A stretch of 64,000 nt of DNA, from contig NZ_CP011339.1 of NCBI RefSeq assembly GCF_001264245.1, positions 2,914,001 to 2,978,000 of the forward strand, given 5' to 3'. Position 1 is the first letter of the stretch. Each line of letters starts with the position of its first letter. The notes under the pieces were generated by a model. The model was not told the DNA's origin and made no database searches. It saw nothing but the letters and a program-made list of their open reading frames with translations. Source of the DNA: Microcystis panniformis FACHB-1757 (lineage in GTDB: Bacteria > Cyanobacteriota > Cyanobacteriia > Cyanobacteriales > Microcystaceae). Made by a program: the position numbers and the translations under genes. Of this stretch, positions 26,465 through 34,834 are shown in pieces.

Positions 26465-28693
26465 ATGGAAAAGCAGCCATCAGAAATCGAGATCGAGCTA
26501 GATACACAGCTAAAAGAGGAGGATTCCGAACAGTTTCTGCGTAGTATATTTAATTCCGTGCAAGCGTCGATTTTTGTAGTGGACGTGCTGGAAAATAGAG
26601 ATTTTCGCTATGTGGGAGCAAACCCCGTTCATGAACGCTGGACAGGATTGCGCTCATCAGATATTAAAGGCAAAACTCCCGAACAAATCCTTCCCCCCGA
26701 TGATGCGCGCAGTGTGCGGCAACACTATAGTGATTGTGTGCGTTACGGAACGACTATTTCCTACGAACAGTATTTACCTTTTCAAAATATACCCTACTGG
26801 TGGCTGACAACTTTAACACCCCTACGGGATAACAATGCGCGTATCTATCGTTTGGTGGGAACCAGTACCAATATCACCGAACGCAAACAGGCCGAAGAAG
26901 CTTTAAGATTACAAGCAGAACGGGAACAACTACTGGGGGTAATGCAGGAAAGAATCCGGCAATCGTTGGATCTCGATCGCATTTTGCAAAGAACTGTTAA
27001 AGAGGTGCGACAATTCCTCAACTGCGATCGAGTGTTAATTTATCGTTTATTCCCCGATCATAGTGGCATGATTGTGGTGGAATCCCATACTGCGAGGATT
27101 AATTCCGTCTTAGGAAACAGCATCGAGGATCCCTGTTTTAATTTATCCCCAGAACGTCTGGAAAATTATCGTCGCGGGAGAATTCAAGTTATTGAAAATG
27201 TCCATAATTCGGGACTTGATCCCTGTTATCGCAGCCTACTCACCTCTTTGCAAGTACAGGCTAACTTGGTGGTGCCAATTATCTGCGATAACCAACTCTG
27301 GGGGTTACTAATTGCCCAAAATTGCCAAAAAACTCGCTCTTGGCAATCCCAAGAAATCGATCTGCTTAAACAATTAGCCATTCAAGTGGGAATTGCCATT
27401 CAACAAGCGGAACTGCACCAACGGGTAAAATGCTTGAATACTGCCTTGGAATCGGAGGTTCAGCAAAGAACTGCCGAATTGCAGATGAGTTTGAAGTATG
27501 AAGCATTAATCGGACGGATTACCGAAAAAATTCGCGATAGTCTCGATGAAAATCATATTCTGCAAACCACCACTAGGGAATTAGTCCAGGTTTTACCCGT
27601 AGAACGGGCCCAAATTGAGCTTTACAATCCCAGTCGCAGCCAAGCCACTATTGTCCACGAATATACCACTCAAGAGCTTATCTGTCAGGGAATTAGCTGT
27701 CAAATTAGCGATTTTCCTGAAATCTATCAACCGCTGCTGCACAAACAAATTTTACAATTTGTTGATCGTCTTCCCCTTGGCAATCCCCAAATCTGTCGTG
27801 TTAACCGTTGCGCTTGTCCTATCTTTGACGATCAGGGTTTTTTGGGCAATATTTGGCTAATTAGACCAGCTAATCAAATTTTTAACTCCTTAGAAACTAA
27901 TTTGATCCAACATATTGCCACCGAATGTGCGATCGCCATTCGCCAGGCACGACTGTACGAATCTTCCCAAGCACAAGTGAGGGAATTAGAAAAACTGGAA
28001 AGATTAAAAAGCGAATTCCTGAAAACCCTTTCCCATGAACTGCGAACCCCGATTACCAGCATTCGTCTAGCGGTGGAAACCTTAGAAAGTCTCCTGGAAT
28101 ATCAAGGGATCGAGATCGATCCAGAGGATTCGATCGGTCAACTGTTGCAAATTCTTAACATTGAATCTCAGCGTCAGAGTAAGTTAGTTAATGATCTGTT
28201 GACTTTAACCTATCTGGATGCGGAAACCGAACCCCCGGCGATCGAAACAATCGACTTACTTTCTTGGCTACCCTTATTAGTGGAACCTTTTCGCACTCTC
28301 ACCCGCGAGCGACAACAGCAGTTAATTTTAGATATAGATGGGGATATACCGGAGATTAACAGCAATCTTTGTGATATCGAACGCATCATAGCGGAATTAC
28401 TGACCAATGCTTCTAAATATACCCCAGAACAAGGGATAATTAGGGTAAATGTCTGGCGTGCAGACGAGCAAATATTAATTAGTGTGAGCAATTCAGGAGT
28501 AGAAATCCCTCCAGAGGAATTATCAAGAATATTTGCTCCTTTTTATCGCATTCCTCACCACGATCCCTGGCGCTACAGTGGCACCGGTTTAGGTTTAGCT
28601 TTAGTCCACAAACTGATTAAACCCCTGAATGCCACCATCGATGTCACCAGTGCCAATGCTGTCACCACTTTTACCCTCACCTTGCCAATCTAG
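26465..28693 (+). CDS. PAS-GAF-GAF sensor histidine kinase with a DXCF-type GAF domain
   Basis: A 742-residue cytoplasmic sensor kinase with no membrane segment. A PAS domain (about 25-140, ending in the PAC-like TSTNITERKQAEE) is followed by GAF1 (about 160-320). GAF1 contains both D222-P-C224-F and C254-Y, the two positions used by DXCF cyanobacteriochromes for bilin attachment. A coiled coil and GAF2 (about 345-500) follow, then HisKA with FLKTLSHELRTP (His524) and the ATPase domain with N box ELLTNASKYTP, FAPFYRI and GTGLGLAL. No response regulator is adjacent. Light sensing is inferred from the cysteines only; many cyanobacterial GAFs have a DPCF-like motif without binding a bilin. The usual His after the second Cys is Tyr here. 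Confidence 0.9.
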   Translation: MEKQPSEIEIELDTQLKEEDSEQFLRSIFNSVQASIFVVDVLENRDFRYVGANPVHERWTGLRSSDIKGKTPEQILPPDDARSVRQHYSDCVRYGTTISYEQYLPFQNIPYWWLTTLTPLRDNNARIYRLVGTSTNITERKQAEEALRLQAEREQLLGVMQERIRQSLDLDRILQRTVKEVRQFLNCDRVLIYRLFPDHSGMIVVESHTARINSVLGNSIEDPCFNLSPERLENYRRGRIQVIENVHNSGLDPCYRSLLTSLQVQANLVVPIICDNQLWGLLIAQNCQKTRSWQSQEIDLLKQLAIQVGIAIQQAELHQRVKCLNTALESEVQQRTAELQMSLKYEALIGRITEKIRDSLDENHILQTTTRELVQVLPVERAQIELYNPSRSQATIVHEYTTQELICQGISCQISDFPEIYQPLLHKQILQFVDRLPLGNPQICRVNRCACPIFDDQGFLGNIWLIRPANQIFNSLETNLIQHIATECAIAIRQARLYESSQAQVRELEKLERLKSEFLKTLSHELRTPITSIRLAVETLESLLEYQGIEIDPEDSIGQLLQILNIESQRQSKLVNDLLTLTYLDAETEPPAIETIDLLSWLPLLVEPFRTLTRERQQQLILDIDGDIPEINSNLCDIERIIAELLTNASKYTPEQGIIRVNVWRADEQILISVSNSGVEIPPEELSRIFAPFYRIPHHDPWRYSGTGLGLALVHKLIKPLNATIDVTSANAVTTFTLTLPI

Positions 28694-28722
28694 TCAAGCA
28701 GAAAACTTTTTGGAAAAAAACC

Positions 28723-28751
28723 TTGCAATTATTTCGAGGGCGTGCTATATT
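28723..28751 (+). promoter_or_regulatory. Promoter of tRNA-Phe
   Basis: TTGCAA (28723-28728), a 17-base spacer and TATATT (28746-28751), ending 18 bases before the tRNA. Confidence 0.65.
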
Positions 28752-28769
28752 GATAAAGGACTGAAAAAA

Positions 28770-28842
<73 letters not shown>

Positions 28843-28907
28843 TCGAAAAAACACGAAAGTCTGCCCTGTATTTACTTTCTATTCTGCTAGGTTTTGTAAA
28901 TGCAGCT

Positions 28908-29053
28908 GACTGTCTTAGGTTTGGTGGGTAAAATGTATTCTAAGATACAGTCTTGCGGGCGAACGACTGGAACGAACCACTCCAGACACAAAGGACACAA
29001 AGATTGATCGCCACTATATCAGTTAAACTTATCACACAAAGAATAAGAGAGCC
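28908..29053 (+). repeat. MITE D copy 1 (146 bp)
   Basis: Begins GACTGTCTTAGGTTTGG (a decayed GGCTCTCTTAGG) and ends AAAGAATAAGAGAGCC. It is flanked by the 7-bp tgcagct / tgcagcc with one mismatch. The same family occurs at 41614. Older than the other MITEs judging by decay. Confidence 0.8.
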
Positions 29054-29282
29054 TGCAGCCTTTCTCGTCAAGATGAAGTGTAACCTAATTTGGTAAGCTA
29101 AAAGCTTTGATGTACTTAGTTTCTGACCTTGTTTTTAGGTGGGAGAATTGCCAGATTCTTTCTTTTGCCTGTTGCCTGTTGCCTCTTGCCTATCTTCACT
29201 AGGAAATTAATTTTGCACGACTACTTACTTTTTGATTTTGGGCTTGACGTGAGCGGTCACGGATTAAGATAATCTAACAAGT
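29054..29282. other. Intergenic remnant region before the HEAT gene
   Basis: Contains repeated TTGCCTGTTGCCT words and, at about 29199-29225, the right end of a MITE A/F element (AATTAATTTTGCACGACTACT). No matching left end is near. The HEAT-gene promoter is at its end. Confidence 0.6.
29244..29273 (+). promoter_or_regulatory. Promoter of the HEAT-repeat gene
   Basis: TTGACG (29244-29249) and GATAAT (29268-29273) with 18-base spacing; the ATG follows 10 bases later, so the leader is very short. Confidence 0.55.
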
Positions 29283-30026
29283 ATGTACGACAATGAAATC
29301 CTAGACTCTAGCAATTCCTTAAATAATCCTCTCGATGCGAGCGATCCGGATCAAGCAGCGGAAATCCCTCCCGATCCCGAGGAAATGCTCTTATTGCTTA
29401 CTTCTGCTGATGTGAGCGAGAGGATGATCGCGGCCCGCGCCTTTTGTGAATTGCGGGACGAAAGAGCGATCGCCCCGTTACTGGAGATGTTAAACGATGT
29501 CTGTCCCCTGGTGCGTGTTAGTGTCGCCTACGCTTTGGGCCGAAATCCCAGTCTTAGCTCTGTGGCTCCCTTAATCGATTTACTGGCCAGGGATTGGAAT
29601 GGTTACGTCAGAAAAGGGGTAGTTTGGGCCCTAGGTAACTGTGGCGATCGCAGAGCGATCAATCCTTTGGTTCATGCTCTCAAAACTGATATTTCGGCCG
29701 TGCGATTATGGGCAGCCAGTAGTTTGGCCCAGATTGCCAAGGTCAATTATGAAGATATCATCACCGTGTTGCCGCCTTTAATTGAAGGATTGCGCCGAGA
29801 TTTAATCGCAGCGGTGCGGAGTAATTGCGCTTGGTCGATCGGTCAATTATGCCGAGAATTGCCCTTAAATGTGATTTATGCCACGGCGATCGATGCTTTG
29901 ATCGAGGCCTTGGTGGAAGATGAGGATTTAGGTGTCAAGGAAGATGCTAGGGGTGCTTTATTAAAAGTGGGCGACCCGAGAGGATTACAATTGATCGAGG
30001 AATTAGAGCTTGAAGGAATTATCTAA
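29283..30026 (+). CDS. HEAT-repeat protein
   Basis: A 247-residue protein. After a disordered acidic start (about 35 residues, Asp/Pro-rich) come about five HEAT/PBS-lyase-type helical repeats: RMIAARAFCELRDERAIAPL, VRVSVAYALGRNP, VRKGVVWALGNCGDRRAINPL, VRLWAASSLAQI, VRSNCAWSIGQL. Such repeats bind proteins; in cyanobacteria many relate to phycobilin lyases, but no lyase-specific motif is clear here. The end overlaps ubiX by 17 bases, so the two are translationally coupled. Role is unknown. Confidence 0.85.
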   Translation: MYDNEILDSSNSLNNPLDASDPDQAAEIPPDPEEMLLLLTSADVSERMIAARAFCELRDERAIAPLLEMLNDVCPLVRVSVAYALGRNPSLSSVAPLIDLLARDWNGYVRKGVVWALGNCGDRRAINPLVHALKTDISAVRLWAASSLAQIAKVNYEDIITVLPPLIEGLRRDLIAAVRSNCAWSIGQLCRELPLNVIYATAIDALIEALVEDEDLGVKEDARGALLKVGDPRGLQLIEELELEGII

Positions 30027-30627
30027 ACCGCTAATTTTGGGCGTTACGGGGGCATCAGGACTGATTTATGCTGTCCGTACTCTCAAATATCTACTTTTAG
30101 CCGACTACACGATCGATCTAGTGGCCTCCAGATCAGCTTACACTGTCTGGCAAGCGGAAGATAATATTCGGATGCCGCCAGAACCGGAGCTGCAAGAACA
30201 ATTTTGGCGCAGTCAATGCGGGGTGATGGAAGGGGGAAAACTACGCTGTCATCGTTGGGGTGATGTGGGGGCAACGATCGCCAGTGGTTCCTATCGCACC
30301 CTTGGTATGATAATTATTCCCTGTAGCATGAGTACAGTGGCCAAATTAGCGGGGGGATTAAGTTCCGATTTGCTAGAAAGAGCGGCCGATGTGCAGATTA
30401 AGGAGGGCAGAAAATTGGTTTTAGTGCCGCGAGAAACCCCTTTTAGTTTAATTCATCTGCGTAATTTAACCACTTTGGCCGAGGCGGGCGTTAGAATTGT
30501 GCCAGCAATACCGGCATGGTATCACCATCCCCAATCGATCGAGGATTTGGTCGATTTTGTCATCGCTCGTACTCTCGATCAGTTAGATATCGATTGTATG
30601 ACAATTAATCGCTGGCAAGGACATTGA
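30010..30627 (+). CDS. ubiX: Flavin prenyltransferase UbiX
   Basis: Makes prenylated FMN, the cofactor of UbiD-type decarboxylases. In cyanobacteria UbiX takes part in plastoquinone head-group synthesis. The 205 residues have the N-terminal FMN-binding GVTGASGLIYAVR, the IIPCSMSTVAKLAGG segment and the C-terminal VLVPRETPFSLIHLRNL (PRExP motif). The start is TTG at 30010, since no ATG precedes the conserved PLILGVTGASG. It overlaps the HEAT gene end. Heptamers follow the stop directly. Confidence 0.95.
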   Translation: MKELSKPLILGVTGASGLIYAVRTLKYLLLADYTIDLVASRSAYTVWQAEDNIRMPPEPELQEQFWRSQCGVMEGGKLRCHRWGDVGATIASGSYRTLGMIIIPCSMSTVAKLAGGLSSDLLERAADVQIKEGRKLVLVPRETPFSLIHLRNLTTLAEAGVRIVPAIPAWYHHPQSIEDLVDFVIARTLDQLDIDCMTINRWQGH

Positions 30628-30835
30628 CAGTTATCAGTTATCAGTTATCAGTTATCAGTGGGTAAGTTATCAGTTATCCGTTATCAGTTATCAGTGGGTA
30701 AGTTATCAGTTATCAGATGTAAGTTTTAAGTTTTAAGTTAATTAGTTAGTTATCTTTATCTTTATACCTGTTTACTGTTTACTGATCACTGTTTACTGAT
30801 CACTGTTTACTGATCACTGTTTACTGATCACTGAG
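30628..30835 (+). repeat. cagttat / cactgat heptamer arrays
   Basis: Imperfect tandem cagttat units start one base after the ubiX stop. After a short AT-rich spacer come four ACTGATC/ACTGTTT units up to the LapA-like gene. Confidence 0.85.
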
Positions 30836-30850
30836 TCAAGGGAGGTAAAA

Positions 30851-31465
30851 ATGGGCTGGATTATGGTCTTATTTGCGATCGCTGTAGGCGGATTACTGAT
30901 CTGGCAGAATCTGGGGGTGATCACTTTGGTCTTTTTTGGCGGTATTATGACGGTAAAACTGCCCCTAGCGGTCTGGGTGTTACTTTTCACCCTAGCGGGA
31001 ATTATCAGTGGTTTAACCCTGCAATTTCTCTATAGTTTTGGTCGTCCTTTGGCCGCCCCAAAAGCTTCCCCTCGTATAGCGAATAATCCTACAGTCCCAC
31101 CCCCGTCTTCCCGACCCACCTATATTCAGGATTCTGCTGCTTCTGCACCGGGTAACGATTGGGAAAGAGATAGCGGTGATGATTGGAATTTTGATGCACC
31201 CCCCGAAAAACCGACTACCATTCAGGATCGGGAAGAATTCCCGCCTAGGGTTGCTGATGGGAAAAAAGCGAATTTTGTCAAGCCTCCAGAGGACAGTTCT
31301 CAAACTGGCTCAGTTTATTCCTATAGTTACCGCACAGCCAAACAGACTCGCGGGGAAAAAGCCGATCAAGTTTACGATGTCAATTATCGGATTATTACGC
31401 CCCCTGCTCAGGATGAAAACCAAGAGCGGGAGGTAAACAAAGGGGATGAGGAAGATTGGATATAA
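30851..31465 (+). CDS. LapA-like (DUF1049-type) two-helix membrane protein
   Basis: A 204-residue protein with two N-terminal membrane helices (IMVLFAIAVGGLLIWQN and LAVWVLLFTLAGIISGL) in the layout of LapA/DUF1049 proteins. A long disordered Pro/Ser/Asp/Glu-rich cytoplasmic tail follows and ends in DEEDWI. A strong GGAGGT lies 5 bases before the ATG. It is preceded by heptamer repeats and followed by a TnpB element. The exact family is uncertain beyond the two-helix head; function is unknown. Confidence 0.65.
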   Translation: MGWIMVLFAIAVGGLLIWQNLGVITLVFFGGIMTVKLPLAVWVLLFTLAGIISGLTLQFLYSFGRPLAAPKASPRIANNPTVPPPSSRPTYIQDSAASAPGNDWERDSGDDWNFDAPPEKPTTIQDREEFPPRVADGKKANFVKPPEDSSQTGSVYSYSYRTAKQTRGEKADQVYDVNYRIITPPAQDENQEREVNKGDEEDWI

Positions 31466-31662
31466 ACTTTGACAGAGTAGAGGTTTCTACCTGAATCCCT
31501 CAGAGAAGATAGACTGTTCTGGCCTTGCCTCCTGTCTTACCGAAAACTTGGGTTTAAGGTTCCCCGCCATGCCCGCGTAGCAGAGGGCGGCTTTTAGGTG
31601 ATGGGTTGTCAGTTTAATATTTAATGTGTTAAAATAAGTTTATTCTTAAAATTTTAGAGTAA

Positions 31663-32954
31663 ATGTTTGTCCTAGAGTTTAAAGTTGAGGCTAAATTAAA
31701 ACAGTATCAGGCTATAGACGATGCTATCCGCACCGCTCAATTCATCCGTAATAAATGCTTAAAGTATTGGATGGACAACAAAGGTGTAAATGGGAGCATC
31801 TCACTTACGCGATGAGTAATTATACTTAGCCTAAAAGCCACTCTTAATCGTGTCTTGGAACGAAATAGAGGCTTTTAAAGACCGCGTACATGGAGAATTA
31901 AAACAAGAATTACCCTCGAAAAGCCTATTTTTCTACTAAGTATTTATGCTCATTGCAAAGGTGAGATGCTCCCGGTGTAAATAAGTATGATCTATCAGCT
32001 TATTGTCGAGTTTTGTCCCATGACTTTAAATTTGCTAGTCAATTAAATTCTCAAGAAAGGCAAGCATCGGCTGAAAGGGCATGGTCTTCTATTTCCCGTT
32101 TCTTTGACAACTGTAAGCAGAAGGTAATCGGAAAGAAAGGCTATCCTCAGTTTAAAAAGTTTTCCCGCTCGGTTGAATACAAAACAACAGGATGGAAGCT
32201 AATTAATCCTAAAACTATTCACTTTAGCGACCAAAAGGGGATTGGAACACTTAAACTAAAAGGTACTTGGGATTTAGGATACTTTCAGCAGTCTGACATT
32301 AAACGAGTTAGGCTTATTAAATGCGCTGACGGCTATTATTGTCAATTTGTTCTTTCTTGTGAAGTAAAAGAGGATGTTAAACCATCAGGTAAGTGTATCG
32401 GACTAGATGTGGGATTAGCTTCTTTTTATACTGATCATGAGGGTAACAAGGTTGACAATCCTCAATTCTTGAGAAAGTCTGAGAAACGATTAAAACGACT
32501 TCAAAGACGATTATCTAAAAAGAAAAAGGGAAGTAAAAATCGTCAAAAAGCTAGACAAAGATTGGCTAAGGCTCATCTTAAAATAAGTAGGCAACGTAAA
32601 GACTTTGCTGTGAAGTTAGCAAGGTGCGTAGTTCGCTTCTTAGATGTGATAGCCGACGAGGATTTAAGAATTAAGAACTTAGTCAAGAATCATTGTTTAG
32701 CTAAATCGATAAATGATGCGGTCTGGTATCAGTTTCGAGAATGGCAGGAGTATTTTGGGGTTAAATTCGGCAAGATAACAATTGCTGTCACGCCGAACTA
32801 TACAAGCCAAAACTGTTCACACTGTGGTAAAACTGTCAAAAAATCTTTATCGACTAGAACCCATAAATGCAAGTGTGGATGTATTTTAGATCGAGATGAA
32901 AACGCCGCTATCAAGTGCGATTCGTTCAGTCGAAACCTAGAAATAGGGGGATGA
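31663..32954 (+). pseudogene. tnpB: TnpB RNA-guided nuclease, split by a MITE
   Basis: TnpB is the RNA-guided nuclease of IS200/IS605-type transposons and the ancestor of Cas12. The N-terminal part (31663-31791) encodes MFVLEFKVEAKLKQYQ to MDNKGVN; after the MITE and one copy of the 9-bp repeat the frame resumes with KYDLSAYCRVLSHDF. RuvC residues remain: D in IGLDVGLASFY, E in IADEDLRIKNLVK and D in ILDRDENAAIKC. The zinc-finger cysteines are in CSHCGK and CKCGC. Rebuilt length is about 366 residues. The MITE brings an in-frame stop, so no full-length protein is made. The N-terminal motifs closely resemble the intact TnpB at 60.3 kb. Confidence 0.88.
31792..31973 (+). repeat. MITE G (182 bp, 9-bp duplication)
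   Basis: Inverted ends GGGAGCATCTCAC / GTGAGATGCTCCC; flanked by ggtgtaaat (31783-31791, 31974-31982). Single copy in the window, inserted in tnpB. No parent element with these ends is present. Confidence 0.92.
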
Positions 32955-33050
32955 CTGGCCTCTGTTGAGTAACCCTAACTGGGTTGAGTACGCACTTTAA
33001 TCCTCAGCAGATGACAACTTCATAACCTTGTAAGTGAGGGCTAGTATCCT

Positions 33051-34295
33051 GGCTCTTCTGGTTTTCGTGTGTTAATTTTTGTTATGAATTAAAGCAAGCA
33101 AACAGCTTAAGTCGAAGATGTTCAAAATTGGTAAATCCATAACTCATTCTTTTAATAAGCTTTATTTTGGTATTCATTCCCTCAATTAATCCGTTGGTTG
33201 TCTGATTTTCAAAGTAATTACAAATACCTGGCAAATGCTTCTGGATCATCCTGGCACTACTTTCATATAATATCCCGCCTATTCTTATCCATTTTTCCAA
33301 TTTTCTCTCAGCACCTCTGAACGTTCTACTACTTTGATAAATTTGTCTAATTTCTTCTTTCATTTCCCAGGCTATTCCTAAGCATGGATGTTCTTTTAAG
33401 ATAACTTCTAGTTGTTGTTTTTGCTCGTCCTTTAAGTCCTCTTTATTCTTCCATAATAAATGAGGTAATCCTTTTTCATGCACCCCCATTAACTTTCTCA
33501 ATTTATTAAGCTCGTCATTGATGATAGCCATTACATGAAAACGGTCATAGATGATTTTAGCATTGGGAAATAATTCCTTGATCACTGCTGTAAATCCTGA
33601 CCACATATCGACGCTCACTTCTTTCACTTTCTCCCGAACTGCGTCTGGCTGTGCTTTTAAGGCTTCCATTAATTCTTCTTGCTTATGTCCTTTAATCACA
33701 TCTAGTAAAATTTTCTTGTCCATATCTACGACCGTTGTTATGAAATCTTTATGTCCTTTTAAGTTACTAAATTCATCTAAGCTTATTCGTTCTGGTGCTT
33801 CCCACTCTTCCTTTTCTAGTTCTTTAGCACAGTGATTAAATATTAACTCAACTTCTGACCATCCTAACCCTTCTTCTCGACTTATTTCTTCGATGCTACA
33901 ATTTTTTACTCTCTCATAAATCATCGATTCATAGCGAATTGTATGATGCTGTCTTAATCTCATAAAACTCAGTCTTTCGCTGATATACTTTTGGCACTTT
34001 TGACAATGAAACTGACGGCGTGGTACTTCTAAATATACTGGATTACCTAATATTGACAAGTCTCTGACTAGATTATACTCTGTCTGATTGATTCTGTCTA
34101 AGGTTTGATGGCAATTCGGACATTCAATTGTTTCATTTAAAAGAGCAAGCTTTAGGAAAATTGTCTGAGCAATTTTTTGATAATTGACCACTGTTGCATT
34201 TGGTAAATCGAGGAGTTGATCAAAATTTATCCACATAACCCACCTCCTGTTCTGTGTTACTATTATACCATGCTCACACAGAACCTAGAAGAGCC
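33051..34295 (-). mobile_element. ISL3-family insertion sequence
   Basis: 1245 bp with ends GGCTCTTCTGGTTTTCGTGTG and, read inward from the right, GGCTCTTCTAGGTTCTGTGTG. It is flanked by the 7-bp repeat gtatcct (33044-33050, 34296-34302). It carries one intact transposase. Its ends match those of MITE B, including sequence internal to the inverted repeat. Confidence 0.93.
33082..34236 (-). CDS. ISL3-family transposase
   Basis: A 384-residue transposase. N-terminal zinc-finger-type region with ECPNCHQ and FHCQKCQKYISE pairs, then helix-turn-helix (NCSIEEISREEGLGWSEVE). The DDE domain of ISL3 follows: ERISLDEFSNLKGHKDF (first D), VSVDMWSGFTAVIKE and KIIYDRFHVM (second D), ending with NGLIEGMNTKIKLIKRMSYG (E), all family hallmarks. 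The frame is uninterrupted. It is likely the trans-acting source for the GGCTCTTC-ended MITEs in the window. Confidence 0.95.
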   Translation of the reverse strand: MWINFDQLLDLPNATVVNYQKIAQTIFLKLALLNETIECPNCHQTLDRINQTEYNLVRDLSILGNPVYLEVPRRQFHCQKCQKYISERLSFMRLRQHHTIRYESMIYERVKNCSIEEISREEGLGWSEVELIFNHCAKELEKEEWEAPERISLDEFSNLKGHKDFITTVVDMDKKILLDVIKGHKQEELMEALKAQPDAVREKVKEVSVDMWSGFTAVIKELFPNAKIIYDRFHVMAIINDELNKLRKLMGVHEKGLPHLLWKNKEDLKDEQKQQLEVILKEHPCLGIAWEMKEEIRQIYQSSRTFRGAERKLEKWIRIGGILYESSARMIQKHLPGICNYFENQTTNGLIEGMNTKIKLIKRMSYGFTNFEHLRLKLFACFNS

Positions 34296-34834
34296 GTATC
34301 CTAGAAACCCCAAGTCTTACCTTCCAGACGCAGGAATGAAAGCAAACGCCCTTACGGTAGCGACTAGCCATCAATCCGTAAAGCAGGGAATCGAGCGGAA
34401 AAAGCGACTTATAGCCTAAATAAGTCAACCGTAAGCAAGTTCCTATGGATAACGAAAGTTAAGTCATCGTCCGAATTACCGTTACGGCGAAGCAGTGAAA
34501 TAAGGCTGACACACTGCCAGTACCAAAAGGTCAATAGTATAGGGTGGTATAAGGATTTGTATCGATATACCAAGCGTTACCCAAAAACTCGGTAAAGAGA
34601 TGACATCCTAAAGGGAACAAACCAAAGGTTATGAGGAACGAAGTAACCTTATTATTACTCTTTAGTAAAGGTCGAAAACTAAGAGCAGTCAGCTAAGACG
34701 AAAACTCTGCAATACAGCAGGTAATAGTAGGGAAAGATTGAGTCAAAAGCCAACGCCTATTTGTAACGAATAGGATATGCAGACGGACTCACGATTACAT
34801 GGAATGAAAAGTTGTAAGTAGTAATGTAAAAGTT

